Origin: Sipunculus nudus
Taxonomy: Eukaryota; Annelida; Sipuncula; Golfingiida; Sipunculidae
Direction: 5' to 3'
Length of the DNA: 64,000 bases
NCBI GenBank assembly: GCA_026874595.1
Contig: CM049307.1
Span: 46,309,678-46,373,677, forward strand
Part shown: piece by piece, positions 58,970 to 64,000 of the stretch
Layout: each line of letters opens with the position of its first letter
How positions within the stretch are numbered: position 1 is the stretch's first letter
Made by a program: the position numbers and the translations under genes
The notes under the pieces: generated by a model
Databases searched by the model: none
Told to the model about the DNA's origin: nothing
Seen by the model: only the letters and a program-made list of their open reading frames with translations

Positions 58970-58971
58970 AG
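58970..58971 (+). promoter_or_regulatory. Candidate splice acceptor for a subgenomic nuclease mRNA
   Basis: ACATTTTGTAG ends at 58,971, four bases before the nuclease ATG. Together with the GAG|GTGAGA donor in the 5' LTR (51,545/51,546) it could give a spliced message, as retroviruses make env. Inferred from motifs only; the polypyrimidine tract is short. Confidence 0.4.
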
Positions 58972-58975
58972 AGCT

Positions 58976-60445
58976 ATGGAAGACCCAGAGAGTCTTGGGG
59001 AGGACAGATTTGTTCCCAATTATGAGCCCGTTCCTGGGGCTAAATCCGGTGCTACTGGCAGCAGCAGGAAGTCCAGGTGCCAACACACTTGTCGTATATG
59101 TGGGGAAGATAGCAGTTCCCTTGGCCGGCATGTGGCAACTGACCATTTGCCCTGGTGGCACCACCCGTTCACAGCATGCTGGACGTGCAGAGTCCAGGAG
59201 TCGTCCAAATGTTTCCTTAGGCTTAGGCATACAGGGGTTGGATGCAAAAAGTTTGCTGATAGTAATCTGTTTGAGGACTTGTGGGGATTATGGGTATACC
59301 AGTTCATCCAGTTCATTACCCAAAAATTAGGCTTGGGTGAACCCTCTGATCTCAAGGCATATATCCTTCAACACCAGTTGCATAACCCTAATCCTCATCC
59401 GCCAGGGTTTAACGAGGAAGAGCAGGTTATCTTAGCCAAGGTAGCTTCTAAGTACGGATGGGAGATACCCAGTGTGTTAAGTGCTAGGCCCCCTTATTCG
59501 GAAATCTGTGTGATTCACTGGGACGTTCTAATGAGGCTTTTAGCCACACTTCCAGTTGATACTAGGTCTGCCATCTCAGGGTTCGTCCCCGACTCTAACA
59601 CTCATGCCCCAGTAGTAGGCATCATAGATTCACACTGCCACCTTGACGTCATGCTTAGCAGGGCAGATGCCAAGTCTCTAGCACAGTTCGAGGTCTCAGT
59701 GGGTGAGCCAGAGCGAGCGGTCTTAGGCATGGTTTCGAACTTTGTGTTCCCTCATTACTGGGATAGTCACCTTAGTTTATCTGGGGACCGACGTATAAAG
59801 TGTTCTTTCGGTGTCCACCCTCGCCTCATCAAGTCCAGGGCAGCTCGCCAACAGCAGTTATTGTCGCTTGAGCACCTTTTGGCCTTACCTTCCTGTGTAG
59901 CTTTGGGTGAAGTGGGGCTAGAATTCACTCATACTAGCACTAGGGAACAGCTTTTGCAGACTGGGTTCTTCAGGGAGGTTCTTAGTCTTCTGCGCCGGGA
60001 GGATTTCCAGTCCAAGGTCCTCATTCTCCACTGTAGGGATTACGGCTCGGGGGAGGCGGCTAGGCAAGCCTTAGCCATGCTGCTGGATTCTGGGTTGCAA
60101 GGACATAAGATCCACCGTCACTGTTTCTCAGGGAATAAAGACGAGTTAAAGACGTGGGTTAGTCGTCTTCCGAATTGTTACTTCGGGTTCACATCTACAG
60201 TACATAGAAGTCAGGAAACAGAGGAAGCAGTATCGGTAGTGCCTCTTAACCGAATCCTAGTCCAGTCCGACAGTCCATACCTCGCTGCTTCCCCATGGCA
60301 TCTCGGAGAGCTGGTTAAGTATTTGGCCCAGTTGAGAGGGTTACCAGTAGAAACCTTTGCAATGCACGGCAATGCTAATGCACGGGAGCTGTACGGAGCC
60401 TTTCCGGAGGGTACAGCCGATGTCTGCGATGCAACCCCTCGGTGA
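58976..60445 (+). CDS. TatD-family metal-dependent nuclease with N-terminal zinc-finger-like region, third ORF of the LTR element
   Basis: 489 codons without a break, from an ATG in good context (G at -3, G at +4) to TGA. Residues 39-57 fit C-x2-C-x9-H-x4-H; more Cys/His follow (C68, C71, C79, H85, C90). Residues 100-210 are unassigned. Residues 213-475 are a TatD fold: IIDSHCHLD (H220, H222), FGVHP (281), ALGEVGLE (E312), LHCRD (H352), HRHCFSG (H382), LVQSDSPYL (D432), so every metal ligand of TatD nucleases is present. TatD proteins cleave DNA; the animal relative TATDN2 is reported to act on R-loops and RNA. Here it lies between pol and the polypurine tract, where env would be, in a different frame from pol. 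No signal peptide or membrane segment is visible, so it is not an envelope protein. Activity is inferred. Confidence 0.93.
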   Translation: MEDPESLGEDRFVPNYEPVPGAKSGATGSSRKSRCQHTCRICGEDSSSLGRHVATDHLPWWHHPFTACWTCRVQESSKCFLRLRHTGVGCKKFADSNLFEDLWGLWVYQFIQFITQKLGLGEPSDLKAYILQHQLHNPNPHPPGFNEEEQVILAKVASKYGWEIPSVLSARPPYSEICVIHWDVLMRLLATLPVDTRSAISGFVPDSNTHAPVVGIIDSHCHLDVMLSRADAKSLAQFEVSVGEPERAVLGMVSNFVFPHYWDSHLSLSGDRRIKCSFGVHPRLIKSRAARQQQLLSLEHLLALPSCVALGEVGLEFTHTSTREQLLQTGFFREVLSLLRREDFQSKVLILHCRDYGSGEAARQALAMLLDSGLQGHKIHRHCFSGNKDELKTWVSRLPNCYFGFTSTVHRSQETEEAVSVVPLNRILVQSDSPYLAASPWHLGELVKYLAQLRGLPVETFAMHGNANARELYGAFPEGTADVCDATPR

Positions 60446-60886
60446 GTCCTCTGAGAGTATTCGTACAGCTAGTCCCCCTTATAAGTTGTACTCCAGTGGG
60501 AATAGCTCTCTTCGTTTATAGTTCTTTTCATAGTTCACTTGTTATTACCTGTAGGGCAAGGTTTTGTTGAGACAGTTTAAACTTAATAGGTTTAGAAGCT
60601 GTACAGTGTACAACGGATGCGTTGCCAATGTCTGCGGGGCAAGCCTCGGTGACCCTTCCGACTTTGTACAGCTGATTGTCCCTTAGGGCATCACTAGATA
60701 TGTTGTGTTGTTCCAAGCCAGAGTAATTTAGACCTCAGGTCGACAGGGTAATTTTAGTGTTCAGTGTCCAGTGTACTGTCCAGTTTGACTACTTTGTCCA
60801 GTTGTTAGCTGCAAACGTTCAATATCCATAGTCTCGGGATATAGTCGCCTCAGTCCATTCTTTTGGAAGATGGGCTCACCTCTCAC
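60446..60886 (+). other. 3' untranslated part of the LTR element
   Basis: No ORF. A segment at about 60,628-60,687 imperfectly repeats the end of the nuclease ORF and following bases (60,418-60,480): both share ATGTCTGCG, CCTCGGTGA and GTACAGCT in the same order. Confidence 0.6.
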
Positions 60887-60900
60887 AAAAAGGGGAGGAA
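60887..60900 (+). other. Polypurine tract
   Basis: AAAAAGGGGAGGAA abuts the 3' LTR, the expected plus-strand primer for reverse transcription. Confidence 0.88.
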
Positions 60901-61106
60901 TGTAGTAGGAACGGATTAAATGACCTGCCAAAGGATCCGGGACCCGTCATAGGACCCCCCAGTTTTACGCAAGAAGACCTCCGCGGAGTGTCGTGTGTAT
61001 AAGGGCCGAGCTGTAGAGAGCCATCGAGGAGTCCATGTCCGATTGGAGCTGCCTGTTGGCGTGTTTCAGGTCGTACTACGAGGTGAGACTACCTACATCT
61101 ACTATA
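60901..61106 (+). repeat. 3' LTR (206 bp)
   Basis: Identical to the 5' LTR except for C at 61,067 in place of G. It is followed by ATAT, which also precedes the 5' LTR. Confidence 0.93.
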
Positions 61107-61970
61107 ATATCGCAGTCATTGTGAACTGTCTTGCAATATTTAGGATTATTTGTCTCATACAAATCATGTGCCATGCAGGTAAGACATTATTATTCACTCA
61201 GTAGTCAGAGGAATGGCTTCTACAATCTTTGGCCTAGAACTTTTAATGCTGTCTCCTTTGTATAAAAAATATCCCGGAAAACATGCCGACATGGGTACTG
61301 GTACAGACTACACGTGTTCTGTTTGGGAGAGCTCTCCCAAATCATGCACATTTTATTATTTTGAGGTGACTGACAGATTACAGTAACATTTGGGACCTGA
61401 TTGGCTGCACGGAACAGTTATGCTCATTATTATTCATTAAATGAACGTGCTATTAAGTTCACGTAAAGTTCATGGTGAGGTCAATTACTTAAATTCCTGT
61501 AAGTTTGCTCTTTCCTGATTTTTTTTCTTAATCAGGTTACAGAATTTGTAAAGAACCTAAATGCAATTCATATGGATTACATTTGTATTCCAGCATGAAA
61601 TGGTTATCTTTTTTTCCACTTAAAATTGTGAATTTGTCAGTCATGGCCTCATGGGGCTTAGTAAATGATGGTTTTTCCTTGATTTTGCCATGTTAGTGAC
61701 ATTTTCAGGAATTTCTGGAATATTCTTCTTAAATCTGCCTTAATCTGGCACTGCCTCAGTCTATATTTTAGGTTTTCCAATTAGAAATTCACAGGACAAG
61801 CTTCTTTAATCTTTGGAAAATTTAGAAAAATTTAATGACTACCAGAACTGATTTGCGGATTAAATATGGATATTCCCAATTTCAATGATGTATTGTTTTG
61901 ACTTTTGATAAAAGCACAAGCTGTTTGCTGTTAATTGTTTGTTCTGGGGCTGTCACAACTTAACAATATA
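61107..61970. other. Region 3' of the LTR element, no recognised feature
   Basis: AT-rich and probably continuous with the sequence at 50,850-51,363 before the insertion. If NDUFAB1 has its first exon further right, this is intron 1 of that gene. Confidence 0.35.
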
Positions 61971-63385
61971 CCGTAAAATCTCCACTTAAAACCGCGGTTT
62001 AATCAAGAAATTCAAAATCTTAAAATCATGTTGTTTTCCTGAAAGCACTGTGCGATTTATACTAGAAGGGTTTCCAGATTATCTTCCTGACATGCATCGT
62101 TTTGGGCCCGCGAGTGGGCGATCATATGGCGACTTTCAAAGGCCGCCCTTATCAGCAGTCTCGCATACATGGGAGCCGTGTGTAAATGTATTTTTTACGA
62201 TTATTTGTTATTTGTAAATTAAATATTGCTGATTATCTTTCGTGCGATATATAACTTGTTATAAAAATCTTGGTAATTGTCACCAAATAATACGTTTATA
62301 ACACCCCTGCTGTAACACAGCGGCCCACTTCGTTTGGCATGGTCAAGCAAAATTGAAATAAATGTCTACATTAAACCCATTTGCGGCATGATTTAGCAAC
62401 GATTATTTGTTTATAACATAAAATGAATAAAAAGCTGACATTGTAAAGAGTCGCACAATGGGGACGATCGTTTTAAAATGAAGTTTGAGTGCCGCCATGT
62501 GCTGAAACGAACCGGTATTCTGCTAAGAATATTTTAACGGCTGTATACGGTGGGTGGTAAACAGAACAGCCACCTATTCCGTCCCAGCGTGCCTTGCGGG
62601 AACGCTGCCTTGACAAGTAGCGCCCCGCACGGGAACTTGCTCCAAGAAAAAAAACCTGCTTACCTCGACTGACCACTTTAATTTTACTTTAAAATCACTC
62701 GTTTTCACGTGCCATGTTTCCTATACCTCCTATATGTGCATATCTCGACAAGGTAAATTCAGTTATTTTTTTTATATTTAGTTAAGTTGACCAGCGATGT
62801 TTTCAAATGCATCAACAAATTGTGACATGGAGCGATGTCAACGTACGATGTGACGATGATAATACCGAAGTAACCGGTATGAAAACGATTTGAATCTTCA
62901 GAGTATTTCAAGAAAATGGAATTTTCATCATAGATTAAGATTTCATAATATTACCTTTATAATTAAAATATACAGTGACTTTAAATTGATCAGCAGAATA
63001 TTTTTTTTCCAAAATATAATGGAAAATCAGTAGCAAACCAGAATTCGGCACGGCATATAATAACTGTATAAACACGCAGAGGTTCACAGACCCTTACGTC
63101 TTCCCAAACTTCATGCATGAGTGACCCTGCAAAAAAGTGTGTTGATGTGTTTAAATAAAATGCCCAAGGAATTTTATAGAGGACAGGAATGGCCGTGTCT
63201 CAACCTTCGCGTGTTGATTTCTAGAGGATGGCTTGATTCTGTCAAATCATTCCGTAGCGAAAGTTGGTGCGGTTTTAAAGGGGGGTTCTTAGTATTTGAG
63301 ACCCTCACGGTGTCTTGCCTGAGATTTCGGCAAAGTCTGGGTGTGGTTATTATCGGAAGTGCGGTTTTAAGTGGAGATTTTACGG
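61971..63385. mobile_element. TIR element, 1,415 bp, non-autonomous
   Basis: Perfect 25-bp terminal inverted repeats: CCGTAAAATCTCC... from 61,971 to 61,995 and its exact reverse complement at 63,361-63,385. Each end is flanked by TA, which fits a Tc1/mariner-type TA duplication. A partial third copy of the repeat text (GTGCGGTTTTAAAGGGG) lies near 63,270. No transposase was recognised. The centre (62.1-62.7 kb) is GC-richer than the surroundings, so the inverted pair could instead be two separate insertions around a host promoter region. Confidence 0.65.
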
Positions 63386-64000
63386 TACTCATTAATCCAA
63401 TACAGGCCATCTGTGACAGCCGCTTTGTGGATAATGACAATATGATAACCTTGTTGATGAACAAACATATTGTCTGATCTATAAATTGAAATACTGCCGT
63501 ATACAGCACCATCAAAGCACATCAATTTATTACATGTAAACAACAGTACATCTGTGCTCCAAAATTTTAAATATTAAATTTTTTAATCATGATCTGTGGA
63601 ATTGTGCAATCTGTGATGGAGTAGCATGTGTATACCGCATAGTCTGTCATTCATTTAATCTGTGACCAAAAAAAATTGCGTCAATTTTGGATAATTATGC
63701 CTCTTATTTCGGATGTATATAATGACAAGTTGGACCACAAGCTACATGAATGAAACTGCCTGCCTGGCCATGACCAGGGCTCTGTGTACTATGTTAAAAG
63801 ACTGGCAGTATAGCCTATAAGATATCAGAGCCCAGCTGTGTCAACTGAACACGGTGACACCTGCTGACCTCTTCATATAAGGTGTATTCAGGAAATTTCA
63901 CGCAACAACCATGATGTCACGGTTACGTCATTCCATTATGACGGCAAAGATTTCACATACAGCACCGTTCAGTTAGGCTGAGTTAGCCATGAACTTCTCA
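63386..64000. other. Unrecognised sequence to window end
   Basis: No coding similarity, RNA gene or repeat was identified. Confidence 0.4.

Larger units (their letters stand above)
51364..61106 (+). mobile_element. LTR retrotransposon, Ty3/Gypsy type, carrying a TatD nuclease ORF
   Basis: A 9,743-bp element with 206-bp LTRs, a primer-binding site directly after the 5' LTR, gag, pol in the order protease, reverse transcriptase, RNase H, integrase (the Ty3/Gypsy order), a third ORF, a polypurine tract and the 3' LTR. Flanking ATAT on both sides is a candidate 4-bp target-site duplication, although the AT-rich site makes it weak. The LTRs differ at one base out of 206 (G at 51,530, C at 61,067), implying a recent insertion. 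gag and pol carry five breaks, while the third ORF is open. It sits close upstream of NDUFAB1 in opposite orientation. Confidence 0.95.

Noticed and set aside
58946-58975. Upstream extension of the nuclease ORF by ten codons
   Set aside because: The extension begins with a non-ATG codon and overlaps the candidate splice acceptor. The ATG at 58,976 has good context.
62063-62170. Minus-strand candidate for the first exon of NDUFAB1 (MYARLLIRAAFESRHM..., then a GTATAA donor in phase 0)
   Set aside because: The peptide looks like a mitochondrial presequence and the phase fits, but it lies inside the TIR-bounded interval and the donor is weak. A rival start (ATGGCGGCACTC on the minus strand near 62,496) is as plausible. 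Without transcript data I did not annotate either.
62473-62676. 67-codon minus-strand ORF in the GC-rich patch
   Set aside because: It begins at a GTG, has no recognisable similarity, and is interrupted by a good-looking splice donor. Probably a chance ORF.
63121-63477. 118-codon plus-strand ORF
   Set aside because: It runs through the right end of the TIR element, has no similarity I recognise, and begins at a non-ATG codon.

Overview
The window is eukaryotic and animal. It has GT-AG introns, a ciliary motor gene, a nuclear gene for mitochondrial acyl carrier protein, and a dense load of non-LTR and LTR retrotransposons and satellites. AT-rich introns and the repeat style suggest a marine lophotrochozoan, most likely a mollusc. 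That is inference; no marker in the window fixes the species.

Region 1 (1-27,051, + strand) is the 3' 58% or so of an axonemal outer-arm dynein heavy chain of the DNAH9/11/17 (beta) type. I could place 28 consecutive coding exons with consistent phase, from AAA1 to the C-terminal stop. One position has two interchangeable 123-nt exons (18,807-18,929 and 19,769-19,891), a probable mutually exclusive pair. A likely poly(A) signal lies at 27,526.

Region 2 (about 27.5-49.6 kb) has no supported host gene. It holds decayed LINE fragments: RTE-like pieces on the minus strand at 29.8-34 kb and a CR1/L2-like copy on the plus strand at 35.1-38.2 kb. It also holds a satellite domain at 39.3-44.6 kb built around the palindrome GGTGGCGCCACC. 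A second repeat element, with its own internal run of about 340-bp units, is inserted inside that array. Related copies of the element lie in a dynein intron and near 28 kb.

Region 3 (49,633-50,849, minus strand) is the 3' part of the mitochondrial acyl carrier protein gene (NDUFAB1), with three clear exons including the phosphopantetheine site DSL. Its first exon is unresolved.

Region 4 (51,364-61,106) is a complete 9.74-kb Ty3/Gypsy-type LTR retrotransposon, inserted just upstream of the recognised NDUFAB1 exons, in opposite orientation. Its two 206-bp LTRs differ at one base. It has a primer-binding site, a polypurine tract, and gag and pol with an excellent -1 frameshift signal (TTTAAAA, 6-nt spacer, H-type pseudoknot). 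Between pol and the 3' LTR it carries a third ORF of 489 codons: a zinc-finger-like N-terminus fused to a TatD-family metal-dependent nuclease with every metal ligand present. gag and pol carry three in-frame stops and two frameshifts, and the RT motif A aspartate is glutamate, but the nuclease ORF is intact. A TatD nuclease carried in the env position of an LTR retrotransposon is the most interesting thing in the window.

Region 5 (61.1-64 kb) holds a 1.4-kb TIR element (61,971-63,385) with perfect 25-bp inverted ends and TA flanks, and otherwise nothing I can name.
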